A DNA stretch of 47,481 nt from Pseudomonadota bacterium (GTDB taxonomy: Bacteria > Pseudomonadota > Gammaproteobacteria > Pseudomonadales > Halieaceae). A program made the translations under genes and the position numbers. Below, one piece after another: positions 1-15,655 of the stretch. Numbering within the stretch: position 1 is the first letter of the stretch; each line of letters starts with the position of its first letter. Location of the stretch: positions 1 to 47,481 of the forward strand of contig PKCZ01000010.1 in the NCBI GenBank assembly GCA_002862405.1. Direction: 5' to 3'. The notes beneath the pieces are model-generated. The model searched no databases. It had not been told where the DNA came from and saw only the letters and a list, made by a program, of their open reading frames with translations.

Positions 1-821
1 TCAACTGCTTTCGAGGTGTAAAGCGATGACTCGAGAAAATAGCAGTCAAAGTTGACGTCAAACGCCTTTAGATCTTCATCTTGCTCACGGCGGAGCCAGG
101 CGACTGAAAATGCCTGTATGTTTACCATGTCCGCGGCATCGCCGGAGGCAGTAACTGTTCGGTCTGCCGCATTCACGGTTTGCTTATTCTGATATGCGGT
201 AGCGACGTCTTTTATATAGTCACCCTGATAGCCATCGGCGGGCCAAGTGGTATCACCCGGCTCCACACCATCGATTCGGGCTTTCACGGACAGCGCAAGA
301 TTACTGATCTGCTGCCCCGCATCGTTGTAATAGAATTCCCGATGCACAGACCAGCCGGCCTTGTCCAAAAGCCTGCAAAGCGCATCGCCAATCGCAGCAC
401 CTCGACCATGCCCTACATGCAGAGGGCCCGTTGGGTTTGCTGAGACAAACTCCACCTGAACGCGCCTTCCCTGCCCTTCATTTGAGCGGCCGTATGCTTC
501 ACCCGCAATCAGAATGGTCTCGACTACCGCAATATTGCTCGCTTGAGAAATGTGAAAATTGATAAAGCCCGGACCGGCGATATCGCACTGCGTTATCACG
601 TTATTTTGGGGTAGTCGCTCAATGAGAAATGCCGCCAAGTCGCGCGGCGGCATGCCGGCTCTTTTGGCTAGCACCATCGCTGCATTCGTAGCTAAGTCGC
701 CGTGCTTTGGGTCGCGCGTGTGGTCAACCTGGGGCGTCGGAAGCTCACCCTCTGGCAACAGACCTTCCGCTTGTATTGCCCGAATAGATTGCTGGATTAA
801 ATCAACTACCTGATCTTTCAT
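1..821 (-). CDS. argS: Arginyl-tRNA synthetase, N-terminal part (cut by window edge)
   Basis: This gene charges tRNA-Arg with arginine in the cytoplasm. The start codon is the ATG at 821-819 on the minus strand, and the frame stays open to base 1, so about 273 residues are present and the C-terminal half lies outside the window. The visible part carries the class I signature PTGPLHVGHGRG, with HVGH as the HIGH-type ATP-binding motif, preceded by VEFVSANPTG, which is typical of ArgS. The N-terminal tRNA-recognition domain (about residues 1-110) comes before it. priA lies 61 bp upstream on the same strand, as in Pseudomonas, where priA and argS are neighbours. The truncation is an artefact of the window, not of the gene. 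Confidence 0.96.
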   Translation of the reverse strand, partial: MKDQVVDLIQQSIRAIQAEGLLPEGELPTPQVDHTRDPKHGDLATNAAMVLAKRAGMPPRDLAAFLIERLPQNNVITQCDIAGPGFINFHISQASNIAVVETILIAGEAYGRSNEGQGRRVQVEFVSANPTGPLHVGHGRGAAIGDALCRLLDKAGWSVHREFYYNDAGQQISNLALSVKARIDGVEPGDTTWPADGYQGDYIKDVATAYQNKQTVNAADRTVTASGDAADMVNIQAFSVAWLRREQDEDLKAFDVNFDCYFLESSLYTSKAV

Positions 822-882
822 TGATGTCGCTTGATCTGTTGTGACGTGGAACGCCTTGTCTGTTGGGCCGTATTGTATCTCG

Positions 883-3084
883 TTAGAGCGTTTCCGTTGG
901 GTCGATTTCAACAAACCAGCTGACTTTTCGCCCCAATTTTTGCTGTGATCCGATGTCTCTTGCAGCCTCTAGCAGTGAATGCACTGCTCTGCGGGTCTGT
1001 GCGTGCACAATAATCTGATAGCGATACATGTTGGCACGACGTGTGATCAGTGCTGGCATAGGGCCAATTAAGCGCACCTCGTCCCGGATCGGCAGCTGTT
1101 GACGCAGGGTATCCAAAAAATCTACAGCGTCTTTTTCCTGCTTACTATCACTACGAATCAAGCCCATGGCTCCCTTCGGCGGTAGCTGAAGTGCTTCTCG
1201 GCGAAGTAAGAGGGCACGTGCTTGGTCCGTATAAGATCGTTCAACAAGCTGCTGCATCATCGGGTGGTCCGGACTGCGGGTTTGTATCAAGACCTTCCCC
1301 GGGAGACTAGATCTACCGGCGCGCCCCGCAACTTGAACCAGCAGCTGGAGCAGTCGTTCCTCCGCCCGAAAATCAGGGCTGTATAGGAGGCTATCGGCAT
1401 CGACGACGACCACACAGGTTACTCTCGGGAAGTCATGTCCTTTGGACAGCATCTGCGTGCCTAACAGTACGGCCGATTCAGCGCTGGCGATACCGTGTAG
1501 GGCTTGTGAGAGAGTTTCCATGTTTTTGATGTTGTCACTGTCAATTCGGAATACCGGAGTCGCACTGAAGTGACGGTTCATCAAGATCTCAAGTTGCTCG
1601 GTGCCAATGCCCCGACTAGTTAGGCGATTGCTATTGCACTGCTGACAATAGGTTGGGGCACTCGTTTTGGTATTGCAGTAATGACAACTCAAATGCGGTG
1701 GTGTCCGATGAACGGCCATGGATGAGTCACAGTGTTGGCAGTCTGCAACCCAACCGCAGTCTTCGCACTGCAGACTATGGGCAAATCCCCTTCGGTTGAT
1801 GAACAGCAGAGCTTGCTCCTTCCGCTCCAGTGCGAAGCGAATCTGATTGATCGCCTCCTCTGATAATCCGCTGCTGAGCGCGAGGCCACGGGTATCGATT
1901 AGAGAAATATCAGGTAACGCGCTGCCGTGTGGCCGTTGCATCAGAGCATGATGCTGATACCGGCCCTGGTCACAGTTAGCGATTGTTTCCAGACTGGGTG
2001 TGGCGCTTCCCATAATAATGGGGCAGTTGCAGATCTGAGCTCGTTTGACAGCGACATCTCGCGCTGAGTAACGGGGGTGATCCTGCTGTCTGAAAGACGC
2101 GTCATGCTCCTCATCGACGACAATGAGACCTAATGCCTGGAAGCTGCAGAATACGGAAGAGCGAGTGCCAAGCACCACGCGGGCAGCACCTGAACGCGCC
2201 ATCGCCCACGTTCGACCTCGCTCAGTCTCAGTGAGTCCGGAATGTATGAGCGGTACTTCACATCCCAACGCCGCCTCGAAACGGTGTTTGGTTTGGGGTG
2301 TAAGACCAATTTCGGGAATGATGACTAGTGTCTGATGACCCCGTGCTATCACCTCCTTAATACATTCGATGTAGATCTCAGTTTTTCCGCTGCCTGTTAC
2401 TCCCTCGAGCAGATGGGGTTTGAAGCCTTTCATTTGGGCTTTTAACGTGCTGCAAATCCCTTGCTGCGCGTCAGTCAAGTTCAGTGTCGGTTGAGGCGAG
2501 TAAGCTGGTGGTTCCGCCCTCTTTCTTACTGCCACGCCCGATTTGAAGAGGGCTGATATTACCGCTGCAGAGAAACCCGCTTTGGTAAGGCTGGCGATTG
2601 GGAAGGTGTGTTCACCGATGAATTGAGCCGCAGCCCGTTGTTTGCCCGCTCTGGCAGGGATTTTATCTATCGTTTCAGTGCCGTGCCTTAGGGCGATCTG
2701 ATCAGCTTCGGCTGTCCATGCGGGGCGACCTTTACGCTCGGGTGTCGCCAAGCCCAGCTGTAATGCCTCGCCATGCGGAATGAGGTAATACTCGGAGAGC
2801 CATCGAAGTAACTGCAATTGATCCGAACCAAGCAGCGGCAGGTCTTTGTCCAGTAACGAATTCGCATATTTGATTGCAGTTGTTGCGGGGAGCTCACTCA
2901 GTCTTTCTTCGAGAAAAATCCCAATTACATCCCGGCTGGCGAACGGGACTTTCACTCGAGCCCCCAGTTTTGGCTTCATTTTAGCGCCTGAGGGTGGTAA
3001 GTATTCAAAAACCCGGTGTAGCGGCGATGGCACCGCGATTACCCATACAAGAGGGCTTGAATTGGCTTTGGGCTCTGGTATCAT
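883..3084 (-). CDS. priA: Primosomal protein N' (PriA replication-restart helicase)
   Basis: PriA is a 3'-to-5' superfamily 2 DNA helicase that recognises stalled or repaired replication forks and reloads the DnaB helicase. The 733-residue length matches the family. Visible features in order are an N-terminal fork-binding domain (about 1-110), the Walker A motif [11 protein letters not shown], the DEEH Walker B box ([10 protein letters not shown]), the motif GSATPSLE, and a zinc-binding insertion with eight cysteines starting at [13 protein letters not shown] and ending at YCQQCNS. The helicase C-terminal motif VAGRAGR follows. The start ATG is at 3084-3082, inside the promoter region of the divergent rpmE. 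argS follows 61 bp downstream and is probably co-transcribed. Confidence 0.97.
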   Translation of the reverse strand: MIPEPKANSSPLVWVIAVPSPLHRVFEYLPPSGAKMKPKLGARVKVPFASRDVIGIFLEERLSELPATTAIKYANSLLDKDLPLLGSDQLQLLRWLSEYYLIPHGEALQLGLATPERKGRPAWTAEADQIALRHGTETIDKIPARAGKQRAAAQFIGEHTFPIASLTKAGFSAAVISALFKSGVAVRKRAEPPAYSPQPTLNLTDAQQGICSTLKAQMKGFKPHLLEGVTGSGKTEIYIECIKEVIARGHQTLVIIPEIGLTPQTKHRFEAALGCEVPLIHSGLTETERGRTWAMARSGAARVVLGTRSSVFCSFQALGLIVVDEEHDASFRQQDHPRYSARDVAVKRAQICNCPIIMGSATPSLETIANCDQGRYQHHALMQRPHGSALPDISLIDTRGLALSSGLSEEAINQIRFALERKEQALLFINRRGFAHSLQCEDCGWVADCQHCDSSMAVHRTPPHLSCHYCNTKTSAPTYCQQCNSNRLTSRGIGTEQLEILMNRHFSATPVFRIDSDNIKNMETLSQALHGIASAESAVLLGTQMLSKGHDFPRVTCVVVVDADSLLYSPDFRAEERLLQLLVQVAGRAGRSSLPGKVLIQTRSPDHPMMQQLVERSYTDQARALLLRREALQLPPKGAMGLIRSDSKQEKDAVDFLDTLRQQLPIRDEVRLIGPMPALITRRANMYRYQIIVHAQTRRAVHSLLEAARDIGSQQKLGRKVSWFVEIDPTETL
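3057..3084 (+). promoter_or_regulatory. Probable sigma-70 promoter of rpmE
   Basis: TTGAAT at 3057-3062 and TATCAT at 3079-3084 are separated by 16 bp, and a TGG just before the -10 resembles an extended -10. Transcription would start near 3091, about 39 nt before the rpmE start. The -10 coincides with the priA start codon on the other strand, so the two divergent genes share this DNA. Based only on consensus matching by eye. Confidence 0.5.
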
Positions 3085-3129
3085 CCGCGCTCTTTTTCAC
3101 TAGACACCCACAAGGTGCTCGAGGGCAAC

Positions 3130-3345
3130 ATGAAGGCAGACATTCATCCGCGTTACGAAGAGATCACCGCACGCTGTAGCTGTGGCAACGAAATCAAGAC
3201 GCGTTCAACGCTTGCGCAGGATATCACTATTGACGTCTGCAGTCGGTGTCATCCGTTTTTCACCGGTAAGCAGAAAATAGTTGATTCTGGTGGTCGAGTC
3301 GATCGCTTCAATAAGCGCTTTGCTGGTCGCAGCTTAAAGAAGTAA
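3130..3345 (+). CDS. rpmE: 50S ribosomal protein L31 (zinc-binding type)
   Basis: L31 is a small large-subunit ribosomal protein that helps bridge the two subunits. The 71-residue product begins [12 protein letters not shown]. It has the zinc-ligand cysteines C16 and C18 (CSC) and C37 and C40 (CSRC), so this is the zinc-containing C+ form and not the YkgM-type zinc-free form. I chose the ATG at 3130 because GAGG lies five bases upstream and the product then matches the usual L31 length; an in-frame GTG at 3115 would add five residues. A strong terminator follows. The gene is divergent from priA. Confidence 0.96.
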   Translation: MKADIHPRYEEITARCSCGNEIKTRSTLAQDITIDVCSRCHPFFTGKQKIVDSGGRVDRFNKRFAGRSLKK

Positions 3346-3366
3346 GCGTCTGGTTCATTTTAAAGG

Positions 3367-3392
3367 CGCCGGCTTATGTCGGCGTTTTTTTT
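3367..3392 (+). terminator. Intrinsic terminator after rpmE
   Basis: CGCCG (3367-3371) pairs with CGGCG (3380-3384) around an 8-nt loop and is followed by eight T (3385-3392). It lies 21 bp after the rpmE stop codon. The PBP1A gene ends on the other strand at 3412, so the hairpin may also slow transcription from that side. Confidence 0.85.
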
Positions 3393-3411
3393 GCCCGAAA
3401 AAAGTGGCGCC

Positions 3412-5820
3412 TTAAAACAGTCCATCTAAATCCTCGGCGTCGGCATTATTCCGGCCGCGTTGGTTGTTAGGCGTAAACTCCTGAAGGAAAACCTCCCACA
3501 TCGATGAGGATTGGCTATCTGTTCGCTGTCCTGACTCCTTGTCGATTCGCAATCTGACAACCCCAGGCGGAATCTCTGCTGCTGCGCTTTCTGGTGATAA
3601 GGCGACTCGCATAAAGTCGATCCAAATTGGCAGTGCCGCGGTGCCGCCGAACTCTCTGCGGCCCATCAGGCTGTAATCATCAAAACCTACCCAGGTGGTG
3701 GTGACTAGATCTCGGTTATAACCCGAGAACCAGGCGTCTCTTGGACCGTTTGTAGTGCCTGTTTTACCGGCGAGATCATTGCGTTCGAGGACGCGAGCGC
3801 GTCGCCCAGTGCCGCGTTGGATCACGTCCTCCAGCATGGAGGTCAAAACGTAAGTAACCCGCTCGTCTATAATTCGAGGCGCCTCTCGGAACGCGGGCTC
3901 GGGATCTTGTAGCAAGTCCTCGATTCGGGATGCTTCGAGGAACTCATCGTCCGACACCTGCCGTTCACATGCAGAGCATGCGATCACTGGGTCGACCTCG
4001 TAAATGATATTACCGTCGACGTCTTCAATTCTGTCGATGAGCCAGGGCTCAACTTTAAAGCCGCCGTTGGCGATTGCTGTGTATCCACTGGCAACCTCGA
4101 GTGGCGTATAGGCATGGGTACCCAGTGCGAGTGTCAAGTTGGGTTGCATGTCGTTGACATCGAAGCCGACTCTAGCCGCCATTTCGACAAGCTTACGGAC
4201 CCCGAGTTGCTGAAGAACGCGAATTGACACCAAGTTTCTCGAGAAGGTGAGCGCTTCTCGAACGCGGGTTGGGCCGTAAAATCGACCGCTGTCATTTTCA
4301 GGGCGCCATAAGTCCTCGTCGGTTAAGTTCCCCACGACGACTGGTGCATCATTAATCAATGTCGCGGGGTGGATACCGTTCTCGAGAGCAGCGGCATATA
4401 GAAACGCTTTGAAATTGGAGCCGGGCTGGCGCTTCGCCTGCGTCGCTCGATTGAATTTGGACAGCACAAAGCCCATGCCGCCCACAAGGGCCTTGACCGA
4501 GCCGTCGCTTGGATCGAGCGATACTAGTGCTCCTTGAACGCGAGGTACCTGGGCGAGACGAAGGCTATCGTCTTTTTCGCTGACTCGGATCAAATCACCG
4601 ACCGACAGCAGGTCGCTGAGAGTTTGAGCGCTGCCGGTTCGTCTGTCTTCATCTAAGTAGCGGCGAATGCGACGGAGATCTTCACGCCAAGAGAGAAAGC
4701 CATTGCTTCCATCTCTTAAGAGCACACGAGCCCCATCCTCTAGCAGCTCGGTGACAATGGCGGGTCGTAAATCGACAATGACTGGCATGGCGCGAAGTGC
4801 ACTCCGCCAGCGCTTTTCTAAGGCCTCAGGCGTTTCTTTCTCGAGCGGCGGATGTTGCTGCTCAGGTCCGCGCCAGCCATGACGATTGTCATAGGTAATA
4901 AGTCCATCAATCACAGCATCGCGAGCAGCCTGCTGCAAATTTCCATCGACGGTTGTGTAGACCACATATCCATCGGTGTAGGCTTTGCTGCCCAGTCGCT
5001 CGACGGCGAACTGGCGTGCCATTTCAGCGACATAGTCAGCATCTACCTCGACCTTCAAGCCATTGAAGGATGCAATATCGGTGCTGGCGACTGCCTCGTC
5101 GTGGATCGCTCGATCAATCATGTCGAGAGATAGCATGCGACCTAAAATCCAGTTTCGCCGGATTTCACTGCGCTTGGGGTTACTCAATGGGTTATTGCGA
5201 GAAGGCGCTTGCGGCACCCCTGCCAACATGGCGTGCTCCGCGACGGATAGCTCGCTGAGTGATCGTCCGTAGTATGTTTGCGCCGCGGTTTCGAAGCCGT
5301 AACTCCGGTGGCCTAAAAAGACTCGATTTACGTAGAGCTCTAAAATTTCTTCTTTGCTCAAGCGCTGCTCAATTTCCAGTGCAAGGAGGATTTCTGTGAA
5401 CTTCCGGATGAAAGTTTGATCCAGCGTTAAGAAAAAATTTCTTGCCACTTGCATTGTGATAGTCGAGCCGCCACTTTGCTTACTGCCAGTCGCTACTAAC
5501 TCCGACACGGCACGCGCCAATCCGAGGAAATCGATTCCCGAGTGCTCAAAGAAGCCATCATCTTCCGCAGCAAGGAGTGCATCAACAAAGCTACGAGGTA
5601 GATCCTCATAGCGAGCCGGTATTCTTTTTTGCTCACCGAACTGGCCGATCAGTTGCCCATCGGAACTCATGATGCGGAGCGGTGTTTGTAATTTGATGTC
5701 CGTGAGTGCCTCAGCCTCAGGTAGCTTTGGACTGAGATATAAATACAAACCGGCCAGCCACCACACCGCGGCAGCTGTGATCAACAAGAGGGCTCTAGCG
5801 CTTTGTTTGACTACCGACAA
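3412..5820 (-). CDS. mrcA: Penicillin-binding protein 1A (bifunctional transglycosylase/transpeptidase)
   Basis: This class A PBP polymerises and cross-links peptidoglycan at the inner membrane. One N-terminal membrane helix (about residues 8-28) is followed by the GT51 transglycosylase domain, with the catalytic glutamate region AAEDDGFFEHSGID and the GGSTITMQVARN motif. An OB-like insert (about 310-420) follows, then the transpeptidase with the SxxK serine in PGSNFK, the SRN motif in TFSRNLVS and the KTG motif in AGKTGTTNG. The 802 residues are slightly fewer than in E. coli PBP1A. The only reasonable start is a TTG at 5820, since the next methionine lies beyond the membrane helix. It is divergent from aroK, with no pil genes in between. 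Confidence 0.95.
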   Translation of the reverse strand: MSVVKQSARALLLITAAAVWWLAGLYLYLSPKLPEAEALTDIKLQTPLRIMSSDGQLIGQFGEQKRIPARYEDLPRSFVDALLAAEDDGFFEHSGIDFLGLARAVSELVATGSKQSGGSTITMQVARNFFLTLDQTFIRKFTEILLALEIEQRLSKEEILELYVNRVFLGHRSYGFETAAQTYYGRSLSELSVAEHAMLAGVPQAPSRNNPLSNPKRSEIRRNWILGRMLSLDMIDRAIHDEAVASTDIASFNGLKVEVDADYVAEMARQFAVERLGSKAYTDGYVVYTTVDGNLQQAARDAVIDGLITYDNRHGWRGPEQQHPPLEKETPEALEKRWRSALRAMPVIVDLRPAIVTELLEDGARVLLRDGSNGFLSWREDLRRIRRYLDEDRRTGSAQTLSDLLSVGDLIRVSEKDDSLRLAQVPRVQGALVSLDPSDGSVKALVGGMGFVLSKFNRATQAKRQPGSNFKAFLYAAALENGIHPATLINDAPVVVGNLTDEDLWRPENDSGRFYGPTRVREALTFSRNLVSIRVLQQLGVRKLVEMAARVGFDVNDMQPNLTLALGTHAYTPLEVASGYTAIANGGFKVEPWLIDRIEDVDGNIIYEVDPVIACSACERQVSDDEFLEASRIEDLLQDPEPAFREAPRIIDERVTYVLTSMLEDVIQRGTGRRARVLERNDLAGKTGTTNGPRDAWFSGYNRDLVTTTWVGFDDYSLMGRREFGGTAALPIWIDFMRVALSPESAAAEIPPGVVRLRIDKESGQRTDSQSSSMWEVFLQEFTPNNQRGRNNADAEDLDGLF

Positions 5821-5974
5821 GCCTTAGGTCTCCGGCCTTAATTTTGGTTGGAAATGCGACGCAATCGTCGTAGCTTCATCTATATATCTTAACTCCCAAG
5901 TCGCACTTTATCCCAACCTATGTTGCAATAAATGATTACTAGTGGGGGCAGCCAGCCGGCGAACGAGAGATAAC

Positions 5975-6496
5975 ATGCGCGTCTTTTTAGTCGGTCCCCC
6001 CGGGGCCGGTAAATCTACCGTGGGTAGGCACCTTGCTGCACACTTGCAGGCGACGTTCTTCGATCTTGACGAGGTGATACAGGAGCGCGCGGGTGCAGAT
6101 ATCCCATGGATTTTTGATGTGGAAGGGGAGTCTGGTTTTCGTGATCGCGAGTCCGCTGTCGTCAAAGACTTTGCATCGAGAGACAATGTGGTCATTGCGA
6201 CCGGTGGTGGTGTTGTTCTTAGGCCCGAAAATCGCATCGCTATGTCGAGCGCGAGCACGGTTGTCTATTTGGAGGCGTCGTTATCGACCCTGGCGAGTAG
6301 AACTGAAGGCAAGACCAAACGACCCTTGTTGGTGGGAAAGGATGTCAGGAAGGTGCTTCAAGAGATAATGGCTGTGCGGGAACCCCTCTATCGCGAAGTG
6401 GCCGATGTCACGGTCGCATCAACCGGTGGCTCTGCTAAAAAGCTCGCAGGGGCGATCGCGGAGAAACTTACAGCCTTTAACAAGGGTGAACCATGA
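5975..6496 (+). CDS. aroK: Shikimate kinase
   Basis: The enzyme phosphorylates shikimate at the 3-hydroxyl with ATP, the fifth step of chorismate synthesis. The 173-residue product has Walker A GPPGAGKSTVG near the N-terminus, the substrate-binding acidic motif FDLDEVI, the GESGFRDRE arginine motif, the ATGGGVV glycine triplet and the lid arginine in TKRPLL. I chose ATG 5975 because GAGAGA lies just upstream and the product then starts directly with MRVFLVGPPG as in other AroK proteins; a GTG at 5942 would add 11 residues with no family support. The stop overlaps the aroB start (ATGA), so the two are translationally coupled. Confidence 0.96.
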   Translation: MRVFLVGPPGAGKSTVGRHLAAHLQATFFDLDEVIQERAGADIPWIFDVEGESGFRDRESAVVKDFASRDNVVIATGGGVVLRPENRIAMSSASTVVYLEASLSTLASRTEGKTKRPLLVGKDVRKVLQEIMAVREPLYREVADVTVASTGGSAKKLAGAIAEKLTAFNKGEP

Positions 6497-7596
6497 GTTC
6501 CAGAGCACCAGAGGTAATGGTACGACTTACCGCACAGGGGTCTGACAGAAGCTATCCAATCCATATCGGTCCGAGCTTGCTGACTTCGGGAGATCTGTTG
6601 CGAGCGCTTGTCGGCGATCGCAACGTTTGTCTCGTTACTAACGAGACGGTTGCGCCATTGTTTCAATCATCTGTTTTGGATGCTCTGCACGACAATGATG
6701 CAGGTAGCCGCAGAGTAACTGTCGTTGAATTACCCGATGGCGAGGCGTACAAGACGCTCGCGTCCTATGAGCACATCCTGACGGCCGCCCTGGAGGATAA
6801 GCACGAGCGCAGTACCGTATTTATTGCGCTTGGCGGAGGCGTTATTGGTGACATGACTGGATTTGCCGCCGCTTCGTTTCTCCGTGGGGCCGATTTCATT
6901 CAAGTGCCAACGACGTTGTTGTCACAGGTTGATTCTTCTGTTGGTGGAAAGACGGGTGTCAACCACCCGATGGGTAAAAACCTTATTGGCGCTTTCCACC
7001 AGCCCATTGGCGTCATCATTGATACTCAGACACTGGAGACCTTACCGGATCGAGAATATGCTGCGGGTATGGCTGAGGTTATTAAGTATGGCCTGATCGC
7101 TGATGCCAACTTCTTCGATTACTTGATTGGTCACACGGAAGCGCTGGTGAGGCGTGACGAAGCGCTGTTAGCTGATGTGATCGCACGATGCTGTGCGATA
7201 AAAGCCGATGTGGTGAAGCAGGATGAGCGCGAGGGTGGTGCCAGAGCTATATTGAATTTCGGACACACCTTTGGCCATGCGATCGAAAAGGAGCGGGGCT
7301 TTGGTGTCTGGTTGCACGGCGAGGCGGTGGCGGCCGGTATGGCCATTGCCGCACGTATTTCAGCTGGTCGCGGTGCTATCGAGCCCGGCACGATCGCGGC
7401 GTTAACCGGCTTCTTGCAAGCTTTCTCTCTTCCCACCCATGCACCCGATGGTATGGGTATTGATGCTTTTATGTCTGCGATGCAGGGCGACAAGAAAGTT
7501 CGGGCGGGAAAAATCCGCTACGTGCTACTCCAGTCATTGGGGAATGCCTACGTTACCCCAGGCCTAGACGAATCCGAAATAGCGCTCAACTTGTAA
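6493..7596 (+). CDS. aroB: 3-dehydroquinate synthase
   Basis: This NAD- and metal-dependent enzyme converts DAHP to 3-dehydroquinate, the second step of the shikimate pathway. The 367-residue protein has the expected length. It shows the NAD-binding glycine motif ALGGGVIGDMTGFAAA, the substrate loop PTTLLSQVDSSVGGKTG followed by NHPMGKNLIGAFHQP, and the metal ligands in AGMAEVIKYG, NFGHTFGHAIE and WLHGEAVAAG. The ATG overlaps the aroK stop by four bases. The SPOR-domain (DamX-type) gene that usually follows aroB in Pseudomonas is absent, and gltB begins about 100 bp downstream. Confidence 0.97.
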   Translation: MSSRAPEVMVRLTAQGSDRSYPIHIGPSLLTSGDLLRALVGDRNVCLVTNETVAPLFQSSVLDALHDNDAGSRRVTVVELPDGEAYKTLASYEHILTAALEDKHERSTVFIALGGGVIGDMTGFAAASFLRGADFIQVPTTLLSQVDSSVGGKTGVNHPMGKNLIGAFHQPIGVIIDTQTLETLPDREYAAGMAEVIKYGLIADANFFDYLIGHTEALVRRDEALLADVIARCCAIKADVVKQDEREGGARAILNFGHTFGHAIEKERGFGVWLHGEAVAAGMAIAARISAGRGAIEPGTIAALTGFLQAFSLPTHAPDGMGIDAFMSAMQGDKKVRAGKIRYVLLQSLGNAYVTPGLDESEIALNL

Positions 7597-7639
7597 AACT
7601 CCCTCGAGATAAGGCGGTCTCCTATTGCGGTCACGCAAA

Positions 7640-7668
7640 TTGTAGATAAAGGCCCAGAAGTGTAAACT
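7640..7668 (+). promoter_or_regulatory. Possible promoter upstream of gltB
   Basis: TTGTAG (7640-7645) and TAAACT (7663-7668) are 17 bp apart, which would start transcription about 20 nt before the gltB ATG at 7696. Both boxes are only partial matches to the sigma-70 consensus. Confidence 0.25.
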
Positions 7669-7695
7669 GAACAGCCTTTTTGGCTTTGCGCATTC

Positions 7696-13657
<5,962 letters not shown>

Positions 13658-13718
13658 ATATAAAAATGATCAGAGTGAGTTTGCACAAAGAGGTGACCAC
13701 TCGGGGGATCCTGCCGAT

Positions 13719-14783
13719 ATGGCACCACTGCAAAATGATAGATTTTTGCGGGCCTTGTTACGCAAGCCCGTAGACCGAACACCTCTCTGGATGATGCGCC
13801 AAGCAGGCCGTTATCTACCTGAATACCGTGCTACGCGCGCGCAAGCAGGAAGCTTTATGGGTTTGTGTACCCAGCCGGAACTCGCCTGTGAGGTCACCAT
13901 GCAGCCGTTACGTCGTTACGATATGGATGCGGCTATCTTATTCTCAGACATTTTGACCATCCCCGATGCCATGGGATTAGGGCTTTACTTCACGGAAGGC
14001 GAAGGGCCTCGGTTTCAGAGACCCTTGTCGAATGAGGCAGAGATCGCAGCTCTGGAGCCCAATAGAGCGCGGGATGAGTTGGGCTATGTCATGGACGCTG
14101 TTTCTTTAATTCGGAAGGAGCTCAATGGCAAGGTTCCACTGATTGGATTCTCTGGCTCTCCATGGACCTTGGCCACTTACATGGTCGAGGGTGGCTCGTC
14201 CAAGGATTTCGCAAAGACAAAGTCGTTGGCTTTTAATAATCCTGCGGCGATGCATCAATTGCTCGATAAGCTTGCGGACGCTGTCGCGGTTTATCTGACA
14301 ACTCAGGTTGAGCAGGGGGCACAGGCGCTCCAAATTTTTGATACCTGGGGCGGCTCGCTAAGCCACAGTGATTACCAAGAGTTTTCTCTTCGCTACATGC
14401 AAGCAGTGGTCGAACGATTACCTCGAAAAGCGGATGGACGGCGAGTGCCGGTTATTGTCTTCACTAAGGGTGGCGGCCAGTGGTTGGAGCAAATTGCTGA
14501 CTGCGGTGCCGATGCTGTAGGTCTGGACTGGACAACCGATATTGGGGCTGCTCGCGCGCGGGTGGGTGATAAGGTCGCGCTGCAGGGCAATATGGATCCA
14601 GCCATGCTCAATGCGCAGCCTGAGCGGATTCGCGAAGAAGTCGGAAAGATTCTGGAAAGCTATGGCTCTGGAACCGGCCACATTTTCAATCTTGGTCACG
14701 GCATCACGCCCGGAATTGATCCTGAGTGTGTTGGAGCAATGGTTGACGCCGTTATAGAGCTATCGCCGGCTTATCAATCGTAG
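13719..14783 (+). CDS. hemE: Uroporphyrinogen III decarboxylase
   Basis: HemE decarboxylates the four acetate side chains of uroporphyrinogen III to give coproporphyrinogen III for heme synthesis in the cytoplasm. The 354-residue product begins [22 protein letters not shown] and carries both family signatures: [16 protein letters not shown] and the internal [18 protein letters not shown]. The catalytic aspartate lies in [14 protein letters not shown]. The position after gltBD matches the Pseudomonas order. Its last 10 bases overlap the end of the convergent cysE gene. Confidence 0.97.
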   Translation: MAPLQNDRFLRALLRKPVDRTPLWMMRQAGRYLPEYRATRAQAGSFMGLCTQPELACEVTMQPLRRYDMDAAILFSDILTIPDAMGLGLYFTEGEGPRFQRPLSNEAEIAALEPNRARDELGYVMDAVSLIRKELNGKVPLIGFSGSPWTLATYMVEGGSSKDFAKTKSLAFNNPAAMHQLLDKLADAVAVYLTTQVEQGAQALQIFDTWGGSLSHSDYQEFSLRYMQAVVERLPRKADGRRVPVIVFTKGGGQWLEQIADCGADAVGLDWTTDIGAARARVGDKVALQGNMDPAMLNAQPERIREEVGKILESYGSGTGHIFNLGHGITPGIDPECVGAMVDAVIELSPAYQS

Positions 14784-15595
14784 TCCGGTATTTCATGATT
14801 CATGTTAAGCGCGGGAAGGTCTGAGTCAGGCCGTCCCACGACCTTGGCAGGGACACCCGCAACCGTCGTGTGTGCCGGTACATCTCGCAAGACAACGCTG
14901 CCTGCACCTACCTTGGCGCCCTCGCCGACCCGGATGTTCCCGAGTATTTTTGCGCCAGCACTTATCAATACGCCATCAGCAATTTTCGGGTGCCTGTCTC
15001 CATGCTCTTTACCTGTGCCCCCGAGTGTCACACTTTGTAGTATAGAGACCTGATTGCCGACAACGGCGGTTTCACCCACCACAAGGCCTGTCGCATGATC
15101 CAGCATTATGCCACTGCCGAAGATGGCGGCTGGGTGTATATCGACGCCAAATTTCATAGACGCTCTACTTTGCATTAGCAGCGCAAGTGATCGTCTGCCT
15201 TGTAGCCAAAGCCAGTTTGCCACTCTGTGCAGCTGCAGCGCGTGAAAGCCCTTAAAGTAAAGAAGCGGTAAATGAAATGATTCGCAAGCAGAGTCCCTTT
15301 CAACCACTGCTTGGAGATCATCGCGCATGGCTTGGCGAACATCGTCGCGTGTAGAGAACGCCTCGGAGATGACGTGGCAAAGGACGCGAGCGGGGATAGT
15401 TGCACAGTCAATCTGATTGCCGAGGTGCGCGCTGAGTGCGCTTTCCAAGCTCGAGTGATTAAGGACAGTGGCTCGCAGGAACTCCTCCAGCATAGGCTCC
15501 GTACGAATCAGTTCATGCACCTCGGCACAAATCGTGGTCCAAAGCGGATCGGTTGCGTGCTCGGCGTCAGTGGTAGGAAGTGCGTGCACTGTCAT
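14774..15595 (-). CDS. cysE: Serine O-acetyltransferase
   Basis: CysE makes O-acetylserine from serine and acetyl-CoA, the entry step of cysteine synthesis. The 273-residue product has the N-terminal helical SATase domain (about 10-135) and then left-handed beta-helix hexapeptide repeats with [46 protein letters not shown] and [21 protein letters not shown]. The histidine in DHATG is the expected catalytic residue. I chose ATG 15595 because GAGGA lies five bases upstream and the length then equals the E. coli enzyme; the frame is open nine codons further upstream. The C-terminal segment after the helix is where cysteine feedback acts in known enzymes. Confidence 0.94.
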   Translation of the reverse strand: MTVHALPTTDAEHATDPLWTTICAEVHELIRTEPMLEEFLRATVLNHSSLESALSAHLGNQIDCATIPARVLCHVISEAFSTRDDVRQAMRDDLQAVVERDSACESFHLPLLYFKGFHALQLHRVANWLWLQGRRSLALLMQSRASMKFGVDIHPAAIFGSGIMLDHATGLVVGETAVVGNQVSILQSVTLGGTGKEHGDRHPKIADGVLISAGAKILGNIRVGEGAKVGAGSVVLRDVPAHTTVAGVPAKVVGRPDSDLPALNMNHEIPDYD

Positions 15596-15655
15596 AATGT
15601 CCTCATTATTGTTACCGCACACATTAGCGCAGAGACCTAGACTGATTCCAGAGAC

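Noticed and set aside
5942-5974. Upstream GTG start for aroK
   Set aside because: The extra 11 residues are not found in other shikimate kinases, and ATG 5975 has a better ribosome-binding site.
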